Origin: VAZQ01 sp036557665
GTDB lineage: Bacteria > Pseudomonadota > Alphaproteobacteria > Rhizobiales > Xanthobacteraceae
Reading direction: 5' to 3'
Assembly (NCBI GenBank): GCA_036557665.1
Contig: DATBHG010000064.1
Coordinates: forward strand, 120,013 to 184,012
Length of the DNA stretch: 64,000 bases
Positions 23,772 through 32,246 of this stretch are shown one piece after another; position 1 is the first letter of the stretch, and each line of letters starts with the position of its first letter. A model generated the notes under the pieces. It had not been told where the DNA came from. It did not search any database and was given only the letters and a program-made list of their open reading frames with translations. Made by a program: the position numbers and the translations under genes.

Positions 23772-24998
23772 TTGCCAGCAGCCGGGTTCACGAACGTCGC
23801 CTTCGATGCGAGCGCAGAGGGACCGCTGGCGGGCGTTCGCGCGCTCGACCTCTCCCGGTTGGTTGCCGGCAACATGCTCTCGCTTCAGCTTGCCGATTTC
23901 GGCGCTGACGTCATCAAGATCGAGCCATCCTCCGGGGACCCGCTGCGCGACTGGCGCGACAGCGACCGGCAATTGCATTGGAAGACCTACGCTCGCAACA
24001 AACGCTCCGTCGTGCTGAATTTGCGGCAGCAGGAGGCGAGAGATGCGCTGCTGCGCCTGGTCAAAACCGCCGACGTCCTCATCGAGAACTACCGCCCCGG
24101 CACGCTGGAGGAGATGAAGCTCGGCCCCGATATTCTCCTTGGCGTCAATTCCGATCTGATCATCGTGCGCATCTCCGGGTTCGGGCAAACCGGTCCATAC
24201 GCATCGCTCCCGGGATTCGGCACGCTGGTGGAAGCGATGAGCGGGTTTGCGGCGCGCACTGGTTTCCCCGACCGCGAGCCGGTGCTCCCGCCGTTTGCGC
24301 TTGCGGACATGGTCGCCGGGCTCTATGGCGCATTCGCAACAATGGCTGCCCTGCGCGCTCGCGAGCATCACAAGGCGCGCGGGCAAGTGATAGACTTGTC
24401 GCTCCTCGAGGCGATGTTTTCGGTGCTCGGACCGGAGGCGTCGATTTATCGGCTTACGGGCAAGATCAAGGAACGGGCGGGGAGCGGCTCCAATACATCC
24501 TCGCCCCGCAACGTTTACCGCTGCCGCGACGGCAGCTATGTCGCCATGTCCGCTTCCACCGAGAGCATGGCCCGGCGCGCGTTCCAGGCTGTCGGCCGCC
24601 CCGACATGGTCGAGGATCCCCGCTTTCGCTCCAACAGCGAGCGGCTCAAGCATCGCGCCCTGGTGGACGAGGCGGTCGGGGCCTGGTTCGCAACAAGGAC
24701 GCGCGAGGATGCGCTGAAGGCGATGCGCCAGGCGGGCGTCACGGTCGGGCCGGTCTATTCCATCGCCGACGCGATCGGCGATCCGCACTTTCGCGAGCGC
24801 GAGATCGTCGTCGCTGCCGAGGACGGCGAACTCGGCTGCGTACCGATGCACAACATCGTTCCTCGCCTGTCGCAGAGCCCGGGCCGCTGGCGGCGACCCG
24901 CGCCGCTCCTGGGCGAGCACACCGACACGGTCCTTGCCGAGGCCGGCTTCACCCCTGAAGCGATTGCTCGACTGCGCCAGCAAGGAGCGGCGGCGTGA
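23772..24998 (+). CDS. class III (CaiB/BaiF) CoA-transferase
   Basis: This is a 408-residue family III CoA-transferase. I chose TTG 23772 because GGAGGG (23759-23764) is ideally spaced; ATG 23709 would add 21 unconserved residues that overlap the DUF3604-like footprint. Typical blocks are GPLAGVRALDLSRLVAGNM, FGADVIKIEPSSGDPLR, NKRSVVLNL, DVLIENYRPGTLEEM and IVRISGFGQTGPY. The catalytic Asp lies in FALADMVAGLYGA. It moves CoA between a donor and a carboxylic acid. A CitE-like lyase overlaps its stop, so the pair likely activates and cleaves a 3-hydroxy-acyl-CoA such as citramalyl- or malyl-CoA. Confidence 0.9.
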   Translation: MPAAGFTNVAFDASAEGPLAGVRALDLSRLVAGNMLSLQLADFGADVIKIEPSSGDPLRDWRDSDRQLHWKTYARNKRSVVLNLRQQEARDALLRLVKTADVLIENYRPGTLEEMKLGPDILLGVNSDLIIVRISGFGQTGPYASLPGFGTLVEAMSGFAARTGFPDREPVLPPFALADMVAGLYGAFATMAALRAREHHKARGQVIDLSLLEAMFSVLGPEASIYRLTGKIKERAGSGSNTSSPRNVYRCRDGSYVAMSASTESMARRAFQAVGRPDMVEDPRFRSNSERLKHRALVDEAVGAWFATRTREDALKAMRQAGVTVGPVYSIADAIGDPHFREREIVVAAEDGELGCVPMHNIVPRLSQSPGRWRRPAPLLGEHTDTVLAEAGFTPEAIARLRQQGAAA

Positions 24999-25870
24999 TC
25001 GCGCGAGACGTCCCCGTCATCCGCTCGCTGCTCTATGTCCCGGCAAGCTCGGAACGCTTCATTGCCAAAGCGCACGAGCGCGGCGCCGACGCGATCATTC
25101 TCGATCTCGAGGATTCGGTGGTGGCTGCGGAGAAGACAGCGGCGCGGGCGCGGCTTGCCGCTTCGGTCGCGAGCGTCGGCCAGCGCGGCGCATTGGTTTT
25201 CGTGCGCATCAATTCCGAAACGGAGCTTCAGCCGCTCGATGCGCAGGCCGCGTGCCGCGCCGGCGCATTCGGTCTTTTCGTCTCGAAGGCGCGCGATGCG
25301 CGCGAGCTGCAAAAGCTCGCGGCCCTGCTCGAAGGAACCGAGGCAGCCGCAGGTCGCAGCCCGATGGTGCTGGTGCCCATGATCGAGGATCCGGCGGCCG
25401 TGCTTGATGCCAGGATGATCGCTGCTTCCACGCCTCGCGTGTTTGCCCTCGCCACAGGCGGCGAGGACCTCGCGACCTCGCTGGATGCCGAGCCGACGCC
25501 GGAGGTTTTGCGCCTGCCCAAGCTGCTGGTGCACCTGGCGGCAAAGGCCGCGGGCGTGCGCTCGTTCGGCTTGTTGCGCACCGTTGCCGACTACAACGAG
25601 GTGAAGACGATCGAAAGAAGCGCGCAAGAGGCGCGCAACTTCGGGTTCGACGGCGCAAGCTGCGTTCATCCGAAGGTCGTGCCGATCCTCAACCGCGCTT
25701 TCCTTCCTTCGCCGCAGGCCCTCGATCACGCCCGCCGTCTGATTGCCGCCGCGGAGGAGGCCAAGGCGAGAGGCGAAGGCGCTTTTGCGTTCGAGGACCG
25801 CATGGTGGACGAGCCCGTGATCAAGCGCGCCCGCGCCCTGCTCGACCGGACGAGTTTGATCCGATCTTGA
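24995..25870 (+). CDS. CitE-like CoA ester lyase
   Basis: This 291-residue HpcH/HpaI-superfamily protein of the CitE/Mcl type starts at a GTG that overlaps the CoA-transferase stop. SLLYVPASSERFIAKA, ADAIILDLEDSV (metal and substrate Asp/Glu), FVRINS, PMVLVPMIEDPAAV, and GFDGASCVHPKVVPILNRAF are typical. The family cleaves citramalyl-CoA, malyl-CoA or similar to an acyl-CoA plus a keto acid. Coupling to the CoA-transferase supports a two-step activation and cleavage route, as in itaconate, citramalate or hydroxy-succinate catabolism. The exact substrate is open. Confidence 0.88.
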   Translation: MIARDVPVIRSLLYVPASSERFIAKAHERGADAIILDLEDSVVAAEKTAARARLAASVASVGQRGALVFVRINSETELQPLDAQAACRAGAFGLFVSKARDARELQKLAALLEGTEAAAGRSPMVLVPMIEDPAAVLDARMIAASTPRVFALATGGEDLATSLDAEPTPEVLRLPKLLVHLAAKAAGVRSFGLLRTVADYNEVKTIERSAQEARNFGFDGASCVHPKVVPILNRAFLPSPQALDHARRLIAAAEEAKARGEGAFAFEDRMVDEPVIKRARALLDRTSLIRS

Positions 25871-25899
25871 CGAGCTACGCTTAAAGCGCATATCTCTCC

Positions 25900-26193
25900 A
25901 TGCTGTTCGAGTGGGACGAGGCCAAGAGCGGACGTCCCTTTCACGGACGAGGGTTCGGCTTTGACTACGCGGCACGCATCTTCGAGAGCCTGACGCTGGA
26001 AGGGCAAGACACTCGTCGCGACTACGGCGAGGTTCGCGTAAAAGCGATCGGCCGTGTGGACAAAGATAGTCTGTTCGTCGTGTACACGGATCGCGCGGAC
26101 GTTCGTCACATCATTTCGGCGCGGAAGGCCAACAGCAAGGAGCGGAAGCTATGGCACGCGTTCGTCGAACGATGGAGCGCCTCCGTCGAATGA
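25900..26193 (+). CDS. brnT: BrnT-family toxin
   Basis: This 97-residue BrnT-type ribonuclease toxin has the family start LFEWDEAKS and the core DTRRDYGEVRVKAIG followed by VRHIISARKANSKERKLW. The usual KHGIxF stretch after the first motif reads FHGRGFGFD, so that loop is altered. The downstream gene overlaps its stop by ATGA (26190-26193) and encodes an HTH protein, taken to be the antitoxin. It is 29 bases after the lyase gene but probably has its own promoter. Confidence 0.85.
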   Translation: MLFEWDEAKSGRPFHGRGFGFDYAARIFESLTLEGQDTRRDYGEVRVKAIGRVDKDSLFVVYTDRADVRHIISARKANSKERKLWHAFVERWSASVE

Positions 26194-26495
26194 AGTCGCG
26201 GGTGAATCGCGCCAAGATCGATTCGACTACAGAAACGGATATTCGCCGTCACATGATCGAGGACGGGCAATACCACACCCGGGACACCGCAGGATTTTTG
26301 CCCGTCGTTCCGCCGCGTATGCTGCGCAAGCACCTCGGCATGACGCAAGCGGAGTTCGCCCGCGCCCTGCGAATTCCGCTTGCAACCTTGCGTAACTGGG
26401 AGCAGGGCCGAGTGCTTCCCGACCCGGCGGCGCGCTCTCTGCTGATCCTCGTGGCGCGCAATCCGAAGGCCGCCTTGAAGGCGCTGGCGGCATAA
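26190..26495 (+). CDS. XRE-type helix-turn-helix antitoxin partner of BrnT
   Basis: The ATG at 26190 overlaps the toxin stop and gives 101 residues; ATG at 26151 would overlap the toxin gene by 43 bases. The C-terminal half is a classic XRE helix-turn-helix (LRKHLGMTQAEFARALRIPL, then TLRNWEQGR). The N-terminal half probably binds the toxin. Classical BrnA antitoxins use a ribbon-helix-helix domain instead, so this is a BrnT paired with an HTH partner. It should repress its own operon. Confidence 0.85.
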   Translation: MKSRVNRAKIDSTTETDIRRHMIEDGQYHTRDTAGFLPVVPPRMLRKHLGMTQAEFARALRIPLATLRNWEQGRVLPDPAARSLLILVARNPKAALKALAA

Positions 26496-26676
26496 CATCG
26501 CCTCCCCTCCCCCCATTAACCATACTGCCGCGGCGCTACGTTGCGATAGCTGGCAAAAATGTAAATAGAACCAAGTGTTTAGAGTCATATAACCGGCCGT
26601 GCCACCGCATTTTTGCGAGGCCTTTTGAACCCCGGCGCGCCCTCGCGCGACCAACAGACGGATCAGGGGGTTCGCC

Positions 26677-27315
26677 ATGAACAAAACATGCCGCTTGGCG
26701 GGAGCCGCAGCTCTTGCCGCATTCGTCACCGCGACCGTCTCCATCTCGGAGGCTTCCGCCAACCAATTCAACTTCTTCGGGCCGCTATTCGGCTACGGGC
26801 CACCGACCGACAACGGCAACTATGCTCGTGCCGATCTACAACGTCGGGTCGTCGATTACCGCAGCAACGAGGCGCCCGGCACGATCATCATCGATACCGC
26901 CAACACCTATCTCTACTTCATTCTGCCCGGGCAACAGGCGATCCGGTATGGCATCGGAGTGGGCCGTGAAGGCTTCACCTGGTCCGGCGTGAAGACGGTC
27001 GAGCGCAAGGCCGAGTGGCCCGACTGGACGCCGCCGCCCGAGATGATCGAGCGCTCGCCTTATCTGCCGCGCTTCACCGCCGGCGGCGAAGGCAACCCGC
27101 TTGGGGCGCGCGCCATGTATCTCAGCGGCTCGTTCTATCGTATCCACGGCACCAACGCGCCGTGGAGCATCGGCAGCCGCGCGACGTCGGGCTGCATCCG
27201 CATGGTCAACGACGACGTGATCGACCTGTACAATCGCGTGAAGGTCGGCACCAAGGTGATCGTGTTGCCCGCGACCGAGCAGCGCACCGCGAGCGGCTTC
27301 CGCGGGTTCTTCTGA
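26677..27315 (+). CDS. L,D-transpeptidase (YkuD domain)
   Basis: This 212-residue exported protein has a signal peptide (about residues 1-28). The YkuD catalytic domain begins GTIIIDTANTYLYF and ends with the active-site segment HGTNAPWSIGSRATSGCIRM, with His157 and nucleophile Cys173. It makes 3-3 crosslinks in peptidoglycan or anchors envelope proteins, as is usual for several paralogs per genome in Hyphomicrobiales. A 12-bp stem-loop follows the gene. The AT-rich bases at 26540-26600 probably hold its promoter. Confidence 0.93.
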   Translation: MNKTCRLAGAAALAAFVTATVSISEASANQFNFFGPLFGYGPPTDNGNYARADLQRRVVDYRSNEAPGTIIIDTANTYLYFILPGQQAIRYGIGVGREGFTWSGVKTVERKAEWPDWTPPPEMIERSPYLPRFTAGGEGNPLGARAMYLSGSFYRIHGTNAPWSIGSRATSGCIRMVNDDVIDLYNRVKVGTKVIVLPATEQRTASGFRGFF

Positions 27316-27340
27316 GACACCCGCCATCCGATCCTGAAAA

Positions 27341-27366
27341 ACGGGCGAGGCAAATGCCTCGCCCGT
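27341..27366 (+). terminator. 12-bp stem-loop terminator of the L,D-transpeptidase gene
   Basis: ACGGGCGAGGCA and its exact complement TGCCTCGCCCGT are separated by AA, 25 bases past the stop. An AAAA precedes the stem, and a T-rich run is weak (AGAGTTTA). It is probably a bidirectional terminator. Confidence 0.6.
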
Positions 27367-27395
27367 AGAGTTTAGGCTTATCTAAAGCGGTTCAT

Positions 27396-27424
27396 GCAGG
27401 GGCGGGTTTAAAACCCGCCCCTGC
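27396..27424. repeat. 14-bp-arm palindrome (GCAGGGGCGGGTTT), possible dispersed element
   Basis: Perfect 14-base arms around a single A (27410) lie 17 bases past the ubiD stop in that gene's direction. It could act as terminator for the minus-strand operon. Palindromes with this GGGGCGGGTTT core are, as I recall, repeated in Bradyrhizobium-type genomes. Confidence 0.55.
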
Positions 27425-27441
27425 GCACATGTCCGGAACGC

Positions 27442-28938
27442 TCACCCGCGCGGGAGCGCGTGTGACCATTTCGCCCGGATTTCGGCGTCGAGCTCCTTGC
27501 TCGAGCGCGCTACGACGGGGAAGGTGTCGCGGCGCGACCAAGGCCTGCAGGCATCGATGACGATGCGGGCATTGCGCGGGTCGTTGCTGGCATAGGCTAT
27601 GGGGTCGAGCACCGTGCTCCAGCAGCCGCGCAAGATCTCGATGTCCTCGCGCGGCTCCATGCGGGTGCACATCGCCCAGACCACCTGATCCATGTCGGCG
27701 GGATCGATGTCATCGTCGACCACCACAACCACGCGATTGGCATAGGCGCCGGCGTGGCACTGCGAGGCGATCAGGCCCGCCTGCTTGGAATGGCCGCCGT
27801 AGAGCTGCCTGATCGAGACCGTCAGCCACAACCGGCTGCCTCCCGCCGGATGCGCCCATACGCCCTTTACCTCCGGAATGCCCGCAGCTTCCAGCTGATT
27901 CCACACGGCACCGGAGCGATATGTCCCGCGGTAGAATGAATCGTCGTCGGGCGGCACCCCCGGGATTGCGCCGAGCAGGATGGGCTCGCTTCGGTGCATG
28001 AACGTCTCGATCCGAATCGCAGGCTCCTTCTTCTTGCCGCCCGCGTAATACCCGGTCCATTCGCCAAGCGGCCCTTCATCGATGAGATCATCGGGATGGA
28101 TGAAACCCTCGAAGGCGATCTCCGCCTGCGCCGGGATGGGCAGCCCGGTTGCCGGCCCTTTGATCACCTCTACCGGCTCGCCGACCAGGCCTCCGGCCAC
28201 ATCGTATTCATTCTTGCCGTAGGGGATTTCCAGTCCTCCCACCATGAACAGCGCCGGGTGCATTCCCGCCACGACGGCGATCGGGCACGGCTTGCCGAGC
28301 TCGTGATAGCGGCGCTTGATCAGATCGCCGTGCTTGCCTTTCGAGCACATGACGCTGGCGATGTTCGGAGCGTGCGACTGCACGCGGTAGGCACCGTAAT
28401 TGATCCAGCCGGTATCCGGATCCTGCATGATCACCATGCAGCCGGTACCGATGTAGTAGCCGCCGTCGTGCTCGTGCCAGCGCGGGGTCGGGATTGTCTG
28501 AATGTTTATGTCCTTGCCGGAATAAACGTTCTCCAGCAGCGGGCCCGAGCTGACCGCCGCCGGAGGAATGCTGCGCGCCTCCTTCATGTATCTGCGCCAG
28601 AATGAGACCAGCTCGACCGCCGAGCCGTCAATCGGCAAGCCAAGCGTCAAGTTGATCCGCCGCACCGAGGTGAGGATATTGGCGAGAATGCGGTGCCCGC
28701 GCGGGAAGCCGGGAATCTCGTCGAACAGAACTGCCCGATTTCCCATTTTTCGCATGTGAATATCGACGATCCCGCCGATCTCGCGCTCCCGTTCGGCGCC
28801 CCTGACCTCCTGAACTTCGCCGGCCGCGTGCAAGGCTTCGAGCCAGGCGCGCAGGTCCTGTCTGGACTTCCGCCCCTGACGCGCTTCCATCGCCTTTGCG
28901 CTGCGTTTTGCAGGTCTCACATCGGCGGCTGTTTGCAT
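27442..28938 (-). CDS. UbiD-family (prenyl-FMN) decarboxylase
   Basis: This 498-residue UbiD-type decarboxylase/carboxylase carries DGGYYIGTGCMVI, the arginine loop GWINYGAYRVQSH, and IDEGPLGEWTGYY, the Glu-rich EGPxGE motif of the catalytic triad. UbiD enzymes need prenylated FMN made by UbiX, which is not in this window. The start overlaps the hydroxylase large subunit by 22 bases; Met17 (28890) would avoid overlap. It is last of a three-gene operon with molybdenum-hydroxylase M and L subunits, so it probably removes a carboxyl group from a (hetero)aromatic acid made or used by that enzyme. Confidence 0.9.
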   Translation of the reverse strand: MQTAADVRPAKRSAKAMEARQGRKSRQDLRAWLEALHAAGEVQEVRGAEREREIGGIVDIHMRKMGNRAVLFDEIPGFPRGHRILANILTSVRRINLTLGLPIDGSAVELVSFWRRYMKEARSIPPAAVSSGPLLENVYSGKDINIQTIPTPRWHEHDGGYYIGTGCMVIMQDPDTGWINYGAYRVQSHAPNIASVMCSKGKHGDLIKRRYHELGKPCPIAVVAGMHPALFMVGGLEIPYGKNEYDVAGGLVGEPVEVIKGPATGLPIPAQAEIAFEGFIHPDDLIDEGPLGEWTGYYAGGKKKEPAIRIETFMHRSEPILLGAIPGVPPDDDSFYRGTYRSGAVWNQLEAAGIPEVKGVWAHPAGGSRLWLTVSIRQLYGGHSKQAGLIASQCHAGAYANRVVVVVDDDIDPADMDQVVWAMCTRMEPREDIEILRGCWSTVLDPIAYASNDPRNARIVIDACRPWSRRDTFPVVARSSKELDAEIRAKWSHALPRG

Positions 28939-31244
28939 GGCGATTTCCCGTTCAAGATATCTCGAAGCCGCTGCGGGGTGATCGGCAGCCGCGTTACCGC
29001 CCCCGGCACGCCGATCGCCTCGTCGATGGCCGAGGCGATTGCCGCTCCAGCGCCGGTAATCCCGCTCTCGCCCGCTCCCTTGATGCCGAGCGGATTGAGC
29101 GGGCTGGTATAGTCCTCGCGCAATATGACGTCGACCGGGGGCGCCTCCCGCACTGTCGGCAGGAGATAATCGGCGAATGTCGTGGCCAGGGGATCGCCCC
29201 GCTCATTGAAGGTGAATTCCTCCAGCAAGGCGCCGCCAAGGCCCTGCACCAAGCCGCCGACGATCTGCCCTTCCACGAGCGCAGGATTGATGGCGCGGCC
29301 GATGTCGTAGGCAATCACGTAACGCTCGACCTGCGCCCCGCCGGTATCGCGGTCGACCTTCACCACCGCGAAATGAATCCCATAGGGGTAGACCTGGTGG
29401 GGGGTGCGAAACCAGCCCTCTGCCGAAAGCCCGGGCTCGCGGTCGCCCAACGTCTTCGACGTCGGCGCGAGATGTCCGGCAATCTCCGCCAGCGTGATCG
29501 AAGGGCCGGCTGGCGTGTCCTTGCGCAGGACCTTGCCGTCGATGATCTCGAGCGCATCCGTCGGCGCCTGCATCAGCTCGGCTGCCATGTCGAGCGCCTT
29601 CGCCCGCACTTTCAGTGCCCCATTGTGGGTCGCCGACGCGGTCATGACCGTCGCGCGGGAGGCATGGGCGCCGATACCATAGACGATACGGTCGGTCTGG
29701 CCGTGGGTGACGCGCACTTTGCGATAATCAACGCCGAGCCCGTCGGCACAGACTTGCGCCATCACCGTCTCGAAGCCTTGGCCGAGCGAAGCGCCGCCGG
29801 TGATGAGCTCCACCATTCCCGCCTCATCGACCTCGATGCGCACGCCGTCGGCGGGGCCGAGCCCGCTCTTTTCCACAAACATTGCGAAGCCCGCGCCTAC
29901 CGCCTCACCCGCCGTACGGCGGCGCGCGAGATCGGTCTCGAGCTTCGGCCAGTCCAGCACCTCCAGGAGCTTGTCGAGCAGCCCGGCATAGTCGCCGGTA
30001 TCATGCTCGATCTCCTCGCCCAGAGCCTCGAGCGGCCGGTGATACGGCATCTCATCCACCGCAATCGCATTGCGCCTGCGCACGTCGTTGGGATCCATGC
30101 CCAGCCTGCTGGCGATCGCGTCGATCACCCGCTCGCGCACGAAGGTCGTCTCGTACCGGCCAGGCGCACGGTAGGTTGCCGCCGGCGTCTTGTTGGTCAG
30201 GCGGAAATGCCCGGTCGCCCGATAGGCCGGCACCCGGTAAGGCCCGGGCAGGATGGCCGCGGTCATGTGCGGCACGCGCGCCGCATGCGTGCGCAGATAG
30301 GCGCCCTGGTCGTGGAAATAGCGATCGTCGATCGCGAGGATGCGCCCCTCGCTGTCCACTGCTGCGCGAACGTGATGGATCTGCTGCCGCGAGTGATTGG
30401 CGGCGATGAGATGCTCGCGCCGGTCCTCGATCCATTTCACCGGCCGGCCAAGGCGCATGGCGGCGACGCAGATAAGAACATCCTCGGGATAAAGCTCGCC
30501 GCGAATGCCGAACCCGCCTCCCACATGCGACTCGTGCACATGAATCGAGGAAGGCGGCAGGCCAAGCATCCGGGACAGGAGCTCGCGGTTGCGGTGCGGA
30601 ACCTTCGCCGCACCGTGCAACTCCAGAATCGCGCGTGAGGCATCGTAGCGCCCGATGCCGCCGCGCGATTCCAGAGGCACGCCGGAGTGACGGCCGATTG
30701 CAAGGGCGAGCTCTACCACCAGCGGAGCGGATCGCAGCACCCCATCCACGTCGCCATAGCCCTGACGGAACACGGCGACTTCGGTATTCCGACCGGCCGA
30801 GAACTCGCCCGGCTCCGCCTCCGCGGCGAGAAGCACGGGCAGCTCCTCGACATCGACACTGACAAGCTCCGCCGCATCCTCGGCGGTGTAGGGATCGTGC
30901 GCGAACACGGCCGCGACCGGCTCACCGACGTAGCGCACCCGGTCGGTGGCGAGCACCGGCTGTCGGTACGGCTCGAAAGCCGGGATGCGGCCCTCGCGGA
31001 AGTCGATCGGCGGCACCTCGGCAATATCGGCCGCAGTCCACACCGCAACCACGCCCGGGACGGCGCGTGCGGCAGTAACGTCGATCGCGACCATCTTGCC
31101 GTGCGCGCAGCTCGAGCGGGCGACCCGCATATGCAACTGATGCGGAAAGGAAATGTCCGCGGCGAACCGCCCGCATCCCCTGACCAGCGGCGGATCCTCG
31201 AGGCGGAGCACCGACTGGCCGATCCATTTGGCGCCGGCCGTCAT
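28917..31244 (-). CDS. molybdenum hydroxylase large subunit (xanthine dehydrogenase family)
   Basis: This 775-residue molybdopterin subunit starts IGQSVLRLEDPPLVRGCGRF. It carries GGGFGIRGELYPED, the loop TYRAPGRYETTFVRERVID in place of the CO-dehydrogenase loop, GASLGQGFETVMAQV, and the catalytic GIKGAGESGITGAGAAI with Glu. It is therefore a hydroxylase of the isoquinoline/nicotinate/aldehyde type, not a CO dehydrogenase. The FAD subunit is 28 bases upstream on the same strand. The matching 2Fe-2S subunit is not in this operon but in the divergent one (33140-33637). Confidence 0.92.
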   Translation of the reverse strand: MTAGAKWIGQSVLRLEDPPLVRGCGRFAADISFPHQLHMRVARSSCAHGKMVAIDVTAARAVPGVVAVWTAADIAEVPPIDFREGRIPAFEPYRQPVLATDRVRYVGEPVAAVFAHDPYTAEDAAELVSVDVEELPVLLAAEAEPGEFSAGRNTEVAVFRQGYGDVDGVLRSAPLVVELALAIGRHSGVPLESRGGIGRYDASRAILELHGAAKVPHRNRELLSRMLGLPPSSIHVHESHVGGGFGIRGELYPEDVLICVAAMRLGRPVKWIEDRREHLIAANHSRQQIHHVRAAVDSEGRILAIDDRYFHDQGAYLRTHAARVPHMTAAILPGPYRVPAYRATGHFRLTNKTPAATYRAPGRYETTFVRERVIDAIASRLGMDPNDVRRRNAIAVDEMPYHRPLEALGEEIEHDTGDYAGLLDKLLEVLDWPKLETDLARRRTAGEAVGAGFAMFVEKSGLGPADGVRIEVDEAGMVELITGGASLGQGFETVMAQVCADGLGVDYRKVRVTHGQTDRIVYGIGAHASRATVMTASATHNGALKVRAKALDMAAELMQAPTDALEIIDGKVLRKDTPAGPSITLAEIAGHLAPTSKTLGDREPGLSAEGWFRTPHQVYPYGIHFAVVKVDRDTGGAQVERYVIAYDIGRAINPALVEGQIVGGLVQGLGGALLEEFTFNERGDPLATTFADYLLPTVREAPPVDVILREDYTSPLNPLGIKGAGESGITGAGAAIASAIDEAIGVPGAVTRLPITPQRLRDILNGKSPCKQPPM

Positions 31245-31272
31245 TCCTGCCGCTCGGCCATGCGCATGCGCA

Positions 31273-32130
31273 TCACGGCGCGGCGCGCTCCAAGGCGCGG
31301 CGTGTTATGGTGCGCGAGAGGTCGCGGCGATATTCGGCACCGGTGATGATGTCGTCCAGCGGATCGACGGCTCTCGCCACCGCGTCGGCAGCCGCCTCGA
31401 AAGCGGCACGGCCGGGCACCTGCCCGGCAAGCGCCTTTTCCGCTTGCGGGATGCGACGAGGATGCGGCTCCACGCTCCCGATCGCTACGCGCGGCTCGAG
31501 CATCCGCCCATCCTCGATGCGGTAGGTTGCAACTGCCATGGCCAGCGCAAAGTCGCCGGCGCGTCGATTGAACTCGTAGAAGCCGCAATGGGTGTCCGCC
31601 GGGACAAGTGGCAGGCGCACTTCCGTGAGCAGCTCATCCTCCTTGAGTGCCGTGGTCATGATGCCCTGAAAAAATTCGCGCGCCGGAATTACGCGCGTGC
31701 CGGCCGTGCTGCGTGCCACCATCTCTCCGTCCAGCGCCGCGACTACCAGGCACCATTCGGATGCCGGATCGGCATGGGCAACGCTGCCGCAGAATGTCCC
31801 CCGGGTGCGGATGGGATAATGCGCGATGTGGCGCACCACGGTCGCAAGCAGGCGGCCGAGGGGCCCGTCGACCACCGGCTTGTGGAAGGCGGCGTGACGA
31901 ACACAGGCGCCGATGCACAGTTTGCCGCTCTCGACGGCGAGACGTTTGAGCGCTTCCACCCCGTTGATATCGACGAGGTGCGCGGGGCGGGCGAGCCGGA
32001 ACGCCATGATGGGGACGAGACTCTGGCCTCCGGCAAGAACGCGCCCGTCCTCCGCCGCGACCTCCGCCAGGGTTTCGACCGCCTCCTCGATGGTTTTGGG
32101 TGCGTGATAGCGAAAGGCGGCGGGCTTCAT
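31273..32130 (-). CDS. molybdenum hydroxylase FAD-binding medium subunit (CoxM-like), copy 1
   Basis: This 285-residue PCMH-type FAD subunit starts MKPAAFRYHAPKTIEEAV. The FAD loops are AGGQSLVPIMAFRLA and TRGTFCGSVAHADPASEW, the second of which has Phe-Cys in place of the usual Ile-Gly. The C-terminal CO_deh_flav_C domain ends YRRDLSRTITRRALE. It heads the minus-strand operon and is divergent, across 116 bases, from a second FAD subunit gene. Confidence 0.92.
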   Translation of the reverse strand: MKPAAFRYHAPKTIEEAVETLAEVAAEDGRVLAGGQSLVPIMAFRLARPAHLVDINGVEALKRLAVESGKLCIGACVRHAAFHKPVVDGPLGRLLATVVRHIAHYPIRTRGTFCGSVAHADPASEWCLVVAALDGEMVARSTAGTRVIPAREFFQGIMTTALKEDELLTEVRLPLVPADTHCGFYEFNRRAGDFALAMAVATYRIEDGRMLEPRVAIGSVEPHPRRIPQAEKALAGQVPGRAAFEAAADAVARAVDPLDDIITGAEYRRDLSRTITRRALERAAP

Positions 32131-32246
32131 TGTTCCTCGGCAGCACCGGTAGCGTTCGCCATGCTGGATCTGCGAGGCTGCCGTCTTTTGATGATGCACA
32201 GCGATTGGTGTATGTAAAGAAGCCACCCCCCACAGCGCTGATCGAG

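Noticed and set aside
28896..30638. 580-codon plus-strand open frame
   Set aside because: It is antisense to the molybdenum-hydroxylase large subunit, with a His/Arg-rich shadow composition.
28917..31244. Naming this gene coxL (CO dehydrogenase)
   Set aside because: The form I CO-dehydrogenase active-site loop VAYRCSFR is absent in both large subunits of the window.
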